NCBI GenBank assembly: GCA_026225945.1
Contig: JAMJFZ010000818.1
Span: 2,523,501 to 2,587,500 of the forward strand
Length of the DNA: 64,000 nt
From: Cricetomys ansorgei
Lineage: Eukaryota; Chordata; Mammalia; Rodentia; Nesomyidae
Direction of reading: 5' to 3'
Shown: piece after piece, positions 10,986 through 20,801 of the stretch
Layout: the number at the start of each line of letters is the position of its first letter
Numbering within the stretch: position 1 is the first letter of the stretch
The notes under the pieces: generated by a model
What the model was told of the DNA's origin: nothing
Database searches by the model: none
The model's input: the letters and a program-made list of their open reading frames with translations, nothing else
Made by a program: the position numbers and the translations under genes

Positions 10986-12174
10986 GATGACCCCTTGTCT
11001 TGCCTGCAGACTCTAGTAGGGCACTTGCTTATGAGGGCATCTCTAGGGGACACATAGTAGGTGCTTTACAAGGTTGCTCCTACCCCACACTTCTGTCTTG
11101 TCTCATTCTCCCTTTGCACTTGTTCCCACAAATCTGGGTAGAGACGTCCACGAGATACATTTTTCTTAGTGACTCAGAGTTAACTTGAGGGTCACCCAGG
11201 TTCTGTGGGTTCTCTCTACTGCTCCTGTTTTGATGAACAGACTAAAGCATGAGTTTGGCCATAAATAGGATTTACTCCCCGCTCACAGGTCCCTGGGACT
11301 GTAATTCACTCAAGTGACCCCTGACACAGTGATCGAACTTCCCCAAACACCTAGCTCACATCCCCCGAGTAATTGACTCACCTGGTACCCCGGCTCCTGC
11401 GAGCCGCTTCTAACTGAAACAGAATTTCCCTTAAGGAATTAGGCGGGAAGAGCCCGGATGCTAAACCCTCACTGATCCAGGAACTAGTACTACCCATCTC
11501 ACCTTTCGCTAAGTCTCTCTATTTGTGTATTAAAATAAAAACAGCCCCGAATAGCTATTAACTGGTACAAGAGGCCCTAACCCAATACTGCCGTACAAAT
11601 TCTCCCGGTACCTTAGGGGAAAATAATTTCTTATTATTTTTTCTATCTACCTCATAAAACGGGGAAGTGATTTAATACGCAGAGTGGAAGGCTATTGTTT
11701 CCAATTGGCCCACTCTCAGGATGTTTCAAACACCACCTTTTTCCTTCGCATGGTTCCAATATCCTCTGACACTTTGAAAGGATTCTGGGGAACGTCACCG
11801 CGTGTGGCTTGAGCCCTGGCCTCTCTGTGTTCCTCCGCAGGGTTTCCCACGTGTGGGGACCCCGAGAGAATTGTCCAGCCGCCACCTGCAACTGCGTCTC
11901 AGACACGAACTCTGCCGGTTTCCTGACCCATGATGGTTCATCCAGGAAATGGTCTCGATCTAAGTTCACATTTCTGTTGAAAATATTCATTTTGGTTCCA
12001 CTTAGCCTGGCGAGCAAGCCCATTTCACAGAACTGCTGCTGGAGGAAGGCAACATTCACAATGACCAAGTGAGTGACGGGTACGGCTGGTGCATTACTTT
12101 CGGAGCACTGGCTACAAGCCTCTCAGGTCTCATGATTCCCTTATTCTGGTATTAGCCTTATGTGGAAGGAACTA
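10986..12174. other. Single-copy sequence with one exon-like candidate
   Basis: Largely unassigned. At 11841-12068 a 228-base segment is open in one plus-strand frame and lies between a good acceptor (TCCTCCGCAG) and a strong donor (GTGAGT); see findings. The antisense strand is also open there. No family recognised. Confidence 0.35.
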
Positions 12175-12245
12175 GCACTGGCCCCATTTTTTCAGATGAG
12201 CAAACTGAGGGAAATAGGCTTGGTTTGCCACTCTACATCTGAAAC
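12175..12245 (+). repeat. MIR SINE fragment
   Basis: Contains 'CCCATTTTTTCAGATGAGCA' followed by 'AACTGAGG', the best-preserved part of the MIR consensus. Short remnant. Confidence 0.6.
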
Positions 12246-12670
12246 TATGATGTGGTCTTGTTCTTAAGAGCAGAACCAAACTCAACAATAAATGAGATGT
12301 CTTTATTAAACCCCTCCCCTCGGGGCTCAGGGATCTATGCAGAGGAGGAAAGAGCTTAAGAGCCAAAGGGCATGGATGGGTCCAAGACAGCAGTGTCTTC
12401 CAGACACTGCAGGGCAGATGCACGTATGAACTCACAGAGACTGTGGCTGCATGTACCAGGCCTGCACGGGCTCAAGCCAGATGGGCTTCCAGCACTGAAG
12501 AGGGGAAATACACACAGGCTCCACCCTTAAACAAGAAGCTATTTGCAATGGATACCTACTAGCAAAGAAAAAACTAGTTTTCTCCGAACTGAGCGTCCCT
12601 GGGTAGATCAAGCGTACTGTGGGGTAGGCTCCATGTCCAGGAGTAGTTGGGGAAAAGAAAACAAGATCAG
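12246..12670. other. Single-copy sequence, nothing recognised
   Basis: No repeat family or exon signature before the large TG tract. Confidence 0.4.
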
Positions 12671-12671
12671 T

Positions 12672-12709
<38 letters not shown>

Positions 12710-12710
12710 T

Positions 12711-12744
<34 letters not shown>

Positions 12745-13439
12745 CTGTGTGTGTGTGTCTGTGTGTGTGTGTGTGTCTGTGTGTGTGTATGTGTGTGTCT
12801 GTGTCTGTGTGTGTGTCTGTGTGTGTGTGTGTGTCTGTGTGTGTGTGTCTGTGTGTGTGTGTGTGTGTCTGTGTGTCTGTGTGTGTGTGTGTCTGTGTGT
12901 GTGTGTGTGTCTGTGTGTGTGTGTGTCTGTGTGTGTGTGTGTGTCTGTGTGTGTCTGTGTGTGTGTGTGTCTGTGTGTGTGTGTGGTCTGTGTCTGTGTG
13001 TGTGTGTGTGTGTGTCTGTGTGTGTGTGTCTGTGTGTGTGTGTGTGTCTGTGTGTGTGTGTATGTGTGTGTCTGTGTGTGTGTGTGTCTGTGTGTGTCTG
13101 TGTGTGTGTGTGTCTGTGTGTGTGTGTCTGTGTGTGTGTGTGTGTCTGTGTGTGTGTGTCTGTGTGTGTGTGTGTGTCTGTGTGTGTGTCTGTGTGTGTG
13201 TGTGTCTGTGTGTGTGTGTGTGTCTGTGTGTGTGTGTGTCTGTGTGTGTGTGTGTGTCTGTGTGTGTGTGTCTGTGTGTGTGTGTGTCTGTGTCTGTGTG
13301 TGTCTGTGTGTGTGTGTCTGTGTGTGTGTGTGTCTGTGTGTGTGTGTCTGTGTGTGTGTGTGTGTGTCTGTGTCTGTGTGTGTGTGTGTGTCTGTGTGTG
13401 TGTGTGTGTGTCTGTGTGTGTGTGTGTCTGTGTGTGTGT

Positions 13440-13471
<32 letters not shown>

Positions 13472-13665
13472 CTGTGTCTGTGTGTGTGTATGTGTGTGTC
13501 TGTGTGTGTGTGTATGTGTCTGTGTGTGTGTCTGTGTGTGTGTGTGTCTGTGTGTGTGTGTGTCTGTGTGTGTCTGTGTATGTGTGTGTCTGTGTGTGTG
13601 TGTCTGTGTGTGTCTGTGTGTGTGTGTGTGTGTGTCTGTGTGTGTGCGCGCGCGCGTGCGTGCGC
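12671..13665. repeat. ~1-kb (TG)n/(TCTG) compound microsatellite with CG tip
   Basis: Almost pure TG dinucleotides broken at irregular intervals of roughly 6-24 bases by single TC steps and a few TA steps. It ends in an alternating CG/TG run (13645-13665). Because no stop codon can be built from TG/TC steps, all three plus-strand frames stay open for over 350 codons; none is a gene. The whole length is alternating purine-pyrimidine except at TC interruptions, favouring Z-DNA. Confidence 0.97.
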
Positions 13666-13799
13666 CTTTTATTTTGGCTTAGGGTTTTTGCTTTTGTTTT
13701 TGTTTTTTTTATGACAGAGAGACCATAAAGTTAGGTAGGTAAGAAGGAAAAGTATTGGAGGAATTGGGGAAGAGGGAAAAGGAAAAAGCATGACCAAAA
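13666..13799. other. T-rich then A/G-rich linker
   Basis: A short linker between the TG tract and the AT block. Nothing recognised. Confidence 0.5.
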
Positions 13800-14240
13800 C
13801 ATATTTTATGAAAAATATAATAATAATAAATATTAATTAAATAATAATATATTATATATAATATGATTAAATAATAAAAATTAAATAACAAAAAGTAATT
13901 AAAAATTAAAAACAAATAAGCATTTATATATATATTTATAAATATATTAATATATATTTATGTATTACATATATAAATGTTAATATATATTTATATAGTA
14001 TATAAAATATTGATATATATTTATATATTACACATATAAATATTAACATATATTCATATATTATGTATAAATATTATATATTATATATAAATATTAATAT
14101 ATATTTATATATTGCACATATAAATATTAATACATATTTATATAACATAAAATATATGAATGTTAATGTATTTATATTTAATATGTATAAATATTGAACT
14201 ATATTTATACATATTAAATATATATAAATATAGTTTAATA
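13800..14240. repeat. AT-only minisatellite/low-complexity block
   Basis: Nearly G/C-free DNA. From about 13958 a unit resembling 'TTTATATATTACACATATAA' recurs at a spacing of ~31-33 bases (near 13958, 13991, 14021, 14053, 14104). It ends in a perfect 22-bp inverted repeat (14173-14194 / 14201-14222, 6-base loop). Confidence 0.85.
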
Positions 14241-14246
14241 TGTATG

Positions 14247-14328
14247 TACGTGTGTGTGTCTGTGTGTGTGTGTGTGTGTATATATATATAGATAGATATA
14301 GATATATATGTGTATATATATATATATC
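14247..14328. repeat. (TG)n(TA)n compound microsatellite
   Basis: TG tract with one TC interruption, passing into TATA and GATA steps. Confidence 0.93.
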
Positions 14329-14434
14329 AGATCCGATTCTTCCAGGTCCCTCAGGAGTATGGCTAACACACAAGATCTAGACAACTAAGATGATTCCCAA
14401 ACTCAGGATGGACCAGTAAATCTCTCCTCCCTGT

Positions 14435-14508
14435 CACACACACACACACATACACACACACACACACACACATCCATGCACACGCACACACAGGCACACA
14501 CACACACA
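14435..14508. repeat. (CA)n microsatellite
   Basis: Interrupted CA tract with TA, CG and GG interruptions. Confidence 0.95.
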
Positions 14509-14904
14509 AGTTTTTCCCATTGTGTTAGAGTCATGAGCTGCTGGAAGCAAAAAGAGTGTTGTGATCAATTAGGTTTGGGGAGTCCTCAGAATTTCCACGT
14601 TGTTTCATTTCGTTTGAGGGAGTGTTCCTTGAACTCAGCTGAGTGTGGTGGACAGCCACTGGGCATCCTTCTCTGGGCGTTATGGGAAGTGGGGCTCCAG
14701 AGGCTCACACTGTTCCAGAAAAATCTGCAGGCGTTCTCTCCTCCACGGTCTTGTAGAAGGAAGGCATGGCCCTTGGCACCACACCTCAGGTCCTGGCTCT
14801 ACACTCTGTTGGAGCAGGGTCTATATAAGCAGGTCTACGGGGTAGACGTCAGAGGAATGTCTTCTAATGCCAGATGGCGTTAATGACAAAATCCTTGATT
14901 TTTG
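14509..14904. other. Single-copy sequence
   Basis: A 135-codon frame starts in the CA tract at 14476 and has no recognisable domain. Nothing else seen. Confidence 0.4.
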
Positions 14905-14980
14905 TCTTTTTTTTTTAATTTTTTTTTTTTTGAGACAAGATCACACGCAGCCCAAGCTGACCTTGAAGACTGACTTTATC
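14905..14980 (-). repeat. B1-like SINE fragment (reverse)
   Basis: T-run, then 'TGAGACAAGATCACACGCAG' and 'CCCAAGCTGACCTTGAAGAC', the right-hand end of B1 read in reverse. Truncated. Confidence 0.6.
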
Positions 14981-16607
14981 ACCATAAGGCCACTCTGAGG
15001 CTGCCTCTGATGAGATTCACATAAGAAAAGTGATCTCCCATCTACCCATTGGGTGGCTTCTTCATTTAGATGCCTAAAAATTCCTGTCTTGGAGAAGAAC
15101 ACAGTTCCTGTGAATCCTGAGAATCCCACCTAGTCATTCCTGTGTCACCCTGGTGGGACATCGTGGCTTCGCCTTTGAACATGCCCCTTCCGGTCCTGAA
15201 GAATACTCTTCAGGCTGGCCACACTTTACCCAACAGTAGTAGCTTGAAACCCTGGAGCTCTGGAAAGAGAGCAATCTGGCTTCCATTGCAATCGCCCTGC
15301 AGTTCGGGATCCCTGTCAGCACCGGGACGGGGAGCTATGCTGAACAAGCCCAGGGCAGAACAAAGTTGTCTTTGGGCGGTGGGCAGGGAAGGGTAGAAAA
15401 GATGGCTGCAGATTCCTGGGCATGGGGTGACGGTTGGGGTGGAACTCGGATAAGAGAAGCAAAAGAGGTCTAGGGTTAGAAAGAGCAGAGAGACAGCAAA
15501 TCACAATGCTCTGTGAGAGAGAGAAAGTACTCAGATGTTTTCGTTTTAACCCATGCTTTACTGTCTCAGCAGCAAGCTGACAAAGCGGGCTTTCCCATCC
15601 CCGCTTTGCAGATGACGTTGGCAATCAGAGACTCGGTGTGCTACTGGCTTGATGTAGTTCTGGGGCTTCCTTGCGCAGGCGCTTAATGCCACAGCCACAG
15701 TAACATAAGAAAGAACCCGGCTCTGGCTGGTGAGTGCTTAGCCTGCACCAAGCACTAATGGCTTGCCTTGAATTCTCTGGTTCGGTTCTCACCACAGACC
15801 AAGGAAGCGGTTTGGAGAGAGTAAGGGTTCACCCAAGGTCCCAGAACTTGTGAGGCCAAGTGTTCGGGACTAGACTGGGAGCATGAGGACTCTACTGGGG
15901 TATTGCCTGAATTTAAATGGTTGTCTCTCCTCTGTCTCTCTTTCTCATAAGTGTTGAGTCTTCCAAGAGATCTGTTATCTTTTCTGTTCCAAATTGCACT
16001 GCTGAAGATCATGTCTACACATGCTTTCTGCCCCCCGACCCCACCGAGCATGGATGCCAGATAGTCATGTGTTCCTGTGGGTATTTGCCCTCCATATTCT
16101 TGGTGTTTTGAGCTCAGCTCACAGTGGGGCTTTGGAAATCTGAGTGGAGGAAGCAGAGGCTCCCTAGGGACAGGAGAAGGGGATGTTATTAAGTTCAAGC
16201 TTTTCTAGGGAGCCCGTGTTAACTATTATGAGCCACAGGTCAAGTGCCCGAGACTGTTACATCTGGCCAGCCCGGCGGCTCAGCTCATTGCTTGCAATTT
16301 TTTGTGAGGAATGATTTCCCCTCTCTCCTTCCAGGGAAAAGCCGCAGGATGGCTGAATAAAGCTCTGTGGCAAAGCCACTGCAGCACACCGATCCCTGAG
16401 ATTCTGTCTGTAGCTCATTCCCAATGACGTCTGTCTGTCTGTCTGTCTGTCCTGTCTTCCTCCCATCTGGTAGAAGCAGGTGATGAGTGAAGTCTGCAGG
16501 CTCTTGGGCCTGTTTGCACCCATGTTGAGGTAGGAACTCACAGCTACAGACTGAGAACTTGGATCAGGAAAAAGAAATCAGCTTCTAAAAATAAAGGAAA
16601 AATAGGA
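14981..16607. other. Single-copy sequence with MIR remnant and (CTGT)n tract
   Basis: A probable MIR remnant lies at 15775-15870 ('GAGTAAGGGTTCACCCAAGG' followed by 'TCCCAGAAC'), and a (CTGT)n tetranucleotide tract at 16430-16452. The rest is unassigned. Confidence 0.45.
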
Positions 16608-16730
16608 TGAATACGGTGCCACAGAAGCTGTTGTACTGGCTCCCGAGATTTGAGGCAGGAGGATGACAAGTAAAAGGACGCTGGACTTCAGAGACAACTT
16701 AGTGAGATCCTGCCTCAAACCCTGAAAAGT
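16608..16730 (+). repeat. Old B1/proto-B1 SINE
   Basis: 'TTTGAGGCAGGAGGATGACA' followed by 'CTTAGTGAGATCCTGCCTCA' gives the B1 order, but diverged well beyond young copies. Confidence 0.6.
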
Positions 16731-16744
16731 TAGGTCCATCGAAA

Positions 16745-16925
16745 TGATAAAAACACTTGCACTTCCAGCTAAGAATGACAACCTGAGTTTAATCTCCAGG
16801 ACCCACGTGGCGAAGGGGAGAACAAATGCCTGCTTGTCGCTCTCTGACCTCAACACGTGCACACACATACACATACACACACATGCTCAAACCCCCCACA
16901 TACACACTAAATAAGTAAATACATG
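16745..16925 (+). repeat. B2-superfamily SINE (B3A-like)
   Basis: Body phrases 'CCTGAGTTTAATCTCCAGGA' and 'CCCACGTGGCGAAGG', then a CA-rich stretch and 'ACTAAATAAGTAAATACATG' tail. The head is truncated or decayed. Confidence 0.75.
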
Positions 16926-16953
16926 TGATAAAAATAGGTAAGTAAATGTAAAA

Positions 16954-17098
16954 GGGGGGGGGCTGGGATGTTGCTCAGGGTTAGGTGTTTGCCTAGACCT
17001 GCAAAGGCCTGGTGTTTAATCCACTCTGAAACTACAGCAACACAAAATTGAAACAAACAAACAAAAAACTAAAAAGAAAAAAAAACCAAAAACTAAGA
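16954..17098 (+). repeat. ID-like SINE
   Basis: Head 'GGGGCTGGGATGTTGCTCAG' (tRNA-Ala-like A box) and 'GGTGTTTAATCCACTCTGA' (decayed B box), followed by a long A/AAAC-rich tail. Diverged. The only standalone ID copy I recognise, which argues against a rat-like ID expansion. Confidence 0.75.
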
Positions 17099-17136
17099 AA
17101 GCTGTTACTAATTATCACTAAGAAGGTAGAAGTTGT

Positions 17137-17350
17137 GGGCCGGAAAGACAGGTCAGCAGTTAAGAGCGCTTGCTGCTCTTCCAGAACACCTGGGTTGATT
17201 CCTAGTATCCATCTGTAACTCCAGCTCTAGGGGACCTGATGCCCTCTTCTGGCCTCTGTAGACACTGCACATATGTGTTGCACATACACACATGCAAGTA
17301 AACACTCATACAGATAAAATAACTAATATCCTTTTTTTTTTTTTTTAATC
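17137..17350 (+). repeat. B3 SINE
   Basis: 'GTTAAGAGCGCTTGCTGCTC' head, 'AACACCTGGGTTGATTCC' B box, 'GTAACTCCAGCTCTAGGGGA' middle (the B3-specific passage) and a CA-rich end. Confidence 0.9.
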
Positions 17351-17619
17351 AACCCAGAGAAGTGGAGAAGGGCTATTTCAGTCAGAGATTTCTAAGTAAC
17401 TTTAGGATATGTAGATAGAAATCTGTACGATTCGGGCCCTCTCCAACAAGTTAGCATGGACTATGATTTTCAGACATTCTAAAAACTAGCTGTGGGAATG
17501 AGGGTTGCATGGGCTTCTCTTTATATTCTCAAATGTGACTTGGTGCAATTTTCACCTATCAGAATTTTTTTTCACCTGTATCTTACACCCAATCTGGTAT
17601 ATATAAGCCAAGTTGCCAG
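17351..17619. other. Single-copy sequence
   Basis: Nothing recognised. Confidence 0.4.
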
Positions 17620-17725
17620 CAGTTACTATTAAGGGAAACTGAGGCTCGTCAAAGTTGACAGTTTTGCTTATGTCCCCCCAGATAAACTAGTCACACTGGT
17701 AAAATTTGAATTCAGGACACCTCAT
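17620..17725 (+). repeat. MIR SINE fragment
   Basis: 'AAGGGAAACTGAGGCTCGTC' and the later 'AAAATTTGAATTCAGGACAC' match the two best-kept passages of MIR at the right spacing. Confidence 0.65.
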
Positions 17726-17794
17726 TCACTACAGATGTTGGTCAGTAACCTCAGCGGAGAATTTTACAAGTAGGATCCCGAGAGATAAATGAAA

Positions 17795-17975
17795 AATGTC
17801 TGCTAGGGACATGGTTCTGTCAGGAAAGTACTTGTCACACACACAGGAGGGACCCAAGTTTGGTTCCCAGAACCCACATTTTTTAAAAAAAAGATGGATG
17901 TGATGTCTCATGCTTGTAATCTCAGTTCTGGGGAGACAGGGATGGGTGAATCCCTGCCCAGTTAGCCTAGCCTCC
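17795..17975 (+). repeat. B4/RSINE1 composite SINE
   Basis: tRNA-like half ('CAGGAAAGTACTTGTC', 'AAGTTTGGTTCCCAGAACCC') joined through an A-run to a B1-like half ('ATGTCTCATGCTTGTAATCT', 'GGGGAGACAGGGATGGG'). The two-part structure is diagnostic of B4/RSINE1. Confidence 0.8.
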
Positions 17976-17981
17976 TGGGTA

Positions 17982-18308
17982 GTATTTTGTTAACTCGACC
18001 CAAGCTGGAGTTGAGAGGCATCTCAACTGAGAAGACACTTCCGTCACCCTGGCCAACAGATAAGTCTGTAGAGCGTTTTCTTGATTAATGAATGATGTGG
18101 GAGGACCCAGTCCACTGTGGGCGGTGTCACCCGTGGGAAGCTGGTCCTGCGGTGTGTAAGAACACAGGATGAGCAATCCATGAGCAACAGGCCAATAAGC
18201 AGCATTCCTCCACAGCCTTAGCCTCAGTCCCTGCCTCCAGCTCCTCCCCTGATCTCTCTTGGCCATGGACTTGTTTTGTCTGTGGCCTCTTATCACAGCA
18301 GTAGAAAG
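17982..18308 (+). mobile_element. Rodent LTR-like repeat (ERVL/MaLR-type), near full length
   Basis: Contains 'TTGATTAATGAATGATGTGG', 'GAGGACCCAGTCCACTGTGG', 'GGCGGTGTCACCC', 'GAGCAATCCATGAGCAACAG' and an end 'CTTATCACAGCAGTAGAAAG'. I remember this order from an abundant rodent LTR family. No internal coding region is attached. Confidence 0.7.
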
Positions 18309-18344
18309 TAAAGTAGGACCCAGGCCAAGTGAGAGACCAGGCTT

Positions 18345-18500
18345 CTAAAATGAGGTGGACAGCTCTGGGAGAAGGAGATCTGAGATTGACTTTTGGCCTC
18401 CACACACGTGCCCAGGAGCACACAAATATACCTGTAGCGACACAGAAGAGAATGATGGCAGTGCATACATAGGCATGTACACACACACACACACATGAGG
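18345..18500 (+). repeat. B4/RSINE1 3' fragment with (CA)n
   Basis: 'GATTGACTTTTGGCCTCCAC' plus 'ACACGTGCCCAGGAGCACAC' corresponds to the 3' unique end of the composite SINE, followed by a CA tract (18478-18496). Confidence 0.5.
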
Positions 18501-19274
18501 GGGTGGGAGACTCCATGCCCTGAGTCCCCCTGTTGGGATTTAGCTTCATTCACCCTCGTGGCTTGTTCACATGAACATCAATTTCCTCCTTCCCCAGAAA
18601 CAAATCGAGGTGTCTCCTGAGCCCGTGTATACTCTTACTTCCCTTCCCTCCCCACTTAACATTTTCCATATGTGTCAGCCTAGTGGGACCTCGGCCCCCT
18701 TGTTTCCCGAGATATCCGATGCCTGGGGAATGTCCCTCAGTGTTTAAACCTCAGCGGCATGAAAAGTCTCCCTGCTGCTGCTCTTTCATATAAGCGGGGG
18801 TGTTCTTGGGAATCTCATTTCCTTTGTGTGTGTCCAGTTACTTTTCTATTATTATTAGCACACGTACGGAGCCAACAGCTCATTCGTTGGCCCCTGAAAT
18901 AGCTCCACCACTAGGAGTTCCACGGATGCGTGTGGTTCTCTCAGGTTAGAGAAGCCGAGGGTGAAGATTCCAACGGCTACAAAATTGTTTATGGCTAAGA
19001 GAAACATGTGAGATGGTGAACACCAGCGGACTGGGACACTGAGGCCCTGGGAGGCTGCATAGTTGCCTGAATTTGCATGGCTTATTAGAGGTATGTAGCC
19101 ACGTGTGCCAGTCAGACCTAATTGCAGACCCTCCGCAGTCTGGTAAGAAAATTAAGACTCGTTTTCAAGTGTTTTAGACTTCGTGTTTGTAGCTGGTGCC
19201 TTGACTTTAAGAACATGACCTCCTCCTGCTCCCTGTGGCAAACAGCCTGCAGTGGCGACAGGGAATATCTTCCG
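18501..19274. other. Repeat-free sequence, possibly conserved non-coding
   Basis: No repeat family seen over ~770 bp. The part 18580-18960 has mixed composition without low-complexity tracts. No exon recognised. Confidence 0.4.
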
Positions 19275-19585
19275 CGTCTCACCCACCCATCTGTCTGCTC
19301 ATCATCTCTCAGGCATTGCTCATCTGTCAATATATCTGTTTATTACCTCTCCCTCATCTATCAATCAACTGTTGCTCATCCATCTATCCTCTGTCCATCA
19401 TCAGTCAATCTATCATGTGTCAACCTATTGTCTATCAATCTTTTATCTATTATTTACCATCTGTCTATCTCCTGTCATTATATATTATTTATCCCCTATT
19501 GTCTATCTATCGATCGATCTATCTACCTATCTATAATCTATTATCCATTTATCTAACTAATTTATCATCTATCTTTGTACTTCTA
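19275..19585. repeat. Degenerate (ATCT)n/(TATC)n tetranucleotide tract
   Basis: Pyrimidine-rich ATCT/GTCT/ATCA words throughout, cleanest at 19500-19535. Ser/Ile/Tyr/Leu-rich frames across it (up to 144 codons) are repeat artefacts. Confidence 0.85.
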
Positions 19586-19608
19586 TATGCTTGTGCATAT
19601 GTATGTTT

Positions 19609-19620
19609 CCCTCTCTCTCT

Positions 19621-19653
<33 letters not shown>
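19609..19653. repeat. (CT)n microsatellite
   Basis: CT dinucleotides with two CCCT interruptions. Confidence 0.95.
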
Positions 19654-19657
<4 letters not shown>

Positions 19658-19959
19658 ATTCAGTCATTGTACCACATGCTGTTTCCTGATCTCTAAGCAC
19701 CCCTCTCTCTGCTGCCCTGGAGCACCGAGTCTGGGAATTCTGTAGCTACAGTTTGGTTTTGCCAGAAACACTTGACAGGCCTTTGAGGAACAGGAAGGGG
19801 AGATGAGCCGGCTACAGCAAACAAAAGGCTTCCTTCTTCCTGTCTAGGTGAGGGTTGCTGGGTGCTTCCAGTAGCCTGACTCCAATAAACTCACTGGTAC
19901 ATCAAGTTGGACTTTGGTGGTATTTGTCCTTTGAACTGTTATGGGATCCCTATCTTGGG

Positions 19960-19961
<2 letters not shown>
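19654..19961. other. Single-copy sequence
   Basis: Nothing recognised; an AATAAA hexamer occurs near 19884 without a supporting exon. Confidence 0.4.
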
Positions 19962-19999
<38 letters not shown>

Positions 20000-20020
20000 T
20001 TATATTTTTTTTTTTTTAAA
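19962..20020. repeat. (TA)n / T-rich tract
   Basis: A-run, TA dinucleotides, then a T-run next to the following SINE. Confidence 0.95.
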
Positions 20021-20023
20021 GCA

Positions 20024-20257
20024 GGGCTGGAGAGGTGACTCGGCATATAAGAGCACTGGCTGCTCTTGTAGAGGACCCAGGTTCAATTCCCAACACCAAC
20101 GAAGTGGCTCACAACTGCTTGTAACTCCAGTTCCAGGAGGTTGAACACCATCCTCTGGCCACCCCAGGCACCAGGCACATGTGGTACGTGGTGCGTATGC
20201 ATACATGCAGGTGAAGCACCCGTACAGATAAAAATAAAAATAAGTAAGTAAAAATTT
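20024..20257 (+). repeat. B3 SINE, nearly complete
   Basis: 'GGGCTGGAGAGGTGACTCGG' head with A box, 'GGACCCAGGTTCAATTCCCA' B box, 'GTAACTCCAGTTCCAGGAGG' B3-specific middle and an AAAATAA tail. Confidence 0.93.
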
Positions 20258-20261
20258 AAAG

Positions 20262-20402
20262 CTATGGATAGAGGTACTGGCTCGTGAGCTCCAAGCTAGT
20301 GAGAGGTCCTGGCTCAAAATGAAAGGGGGGAGGGTGCCTGCCTGAGGAATGACACCCAAGGTCATCCTCTGGTTTCTGTGCTCCTGCAGGCATGCGTGTG
20401 GG
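20262..20402 (+). repeat. B4/RSINE1 3' fragment
   Basis: 'GTGAGCTCCAAGCTAGTGAG', 'AGGTCCTGGCTC', then 'GACACCCAAGGTCATCCTCT' is the 3' unique region of the composite SINE, running directly into the CA minisatellite that probably arose from its tail. Confidence 0.65.
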
Positions 20403-20756
20403 TACACACACACACGTACACACAGATACACACACACATGGACGGACACACATACACACAGACACACACACAGACATACACACACAGACACACACACATG
20501 GACATACACACATGGACACACACACGGACATACACACATGGACACACACATAGAGACACACACATGGACACACACACATACACACACACATACACACACA
20601 CATGGACATACACACATGGACATACACACATGGACACACACACAGACACACACACATGGACACACACACAGACATACACACATGGACACACACGGACATA
20701 CACACATGGACACACACACATGGACACACACACATAGAGACACACACATGGACACA

Positions 20757-20797
<41 letters not shown>
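20403..20797. repeat. CA-based minisatellite (ACACATGGAC variants)
   Basis: CA repeats carrying regular 'CATGGACA', 'CAGACA' and 'CATAGAGACA' variants. A variant string around 20547-20600 recurs about 180 bases later around 20729-20780. Thr/His-rich plus frames and Cys/Val-rich minus frames (to 305 codons) are artefacts. Confidence 0.95.

Positions 20798-20801
<4 letters not shown>

Noticed and set aside
12543..13728. Three overlapping plus-strand frames of 352-379 codons, Cys/Val-rich
   Set aside because: They are translations of the TG/TCTG tract, which cannot form stop codons in any frame; no gene.
15720..15810. Possible ID-element fragment
   Set aside because: Only short word matches; a MIR remnant explains the better-preserved part.
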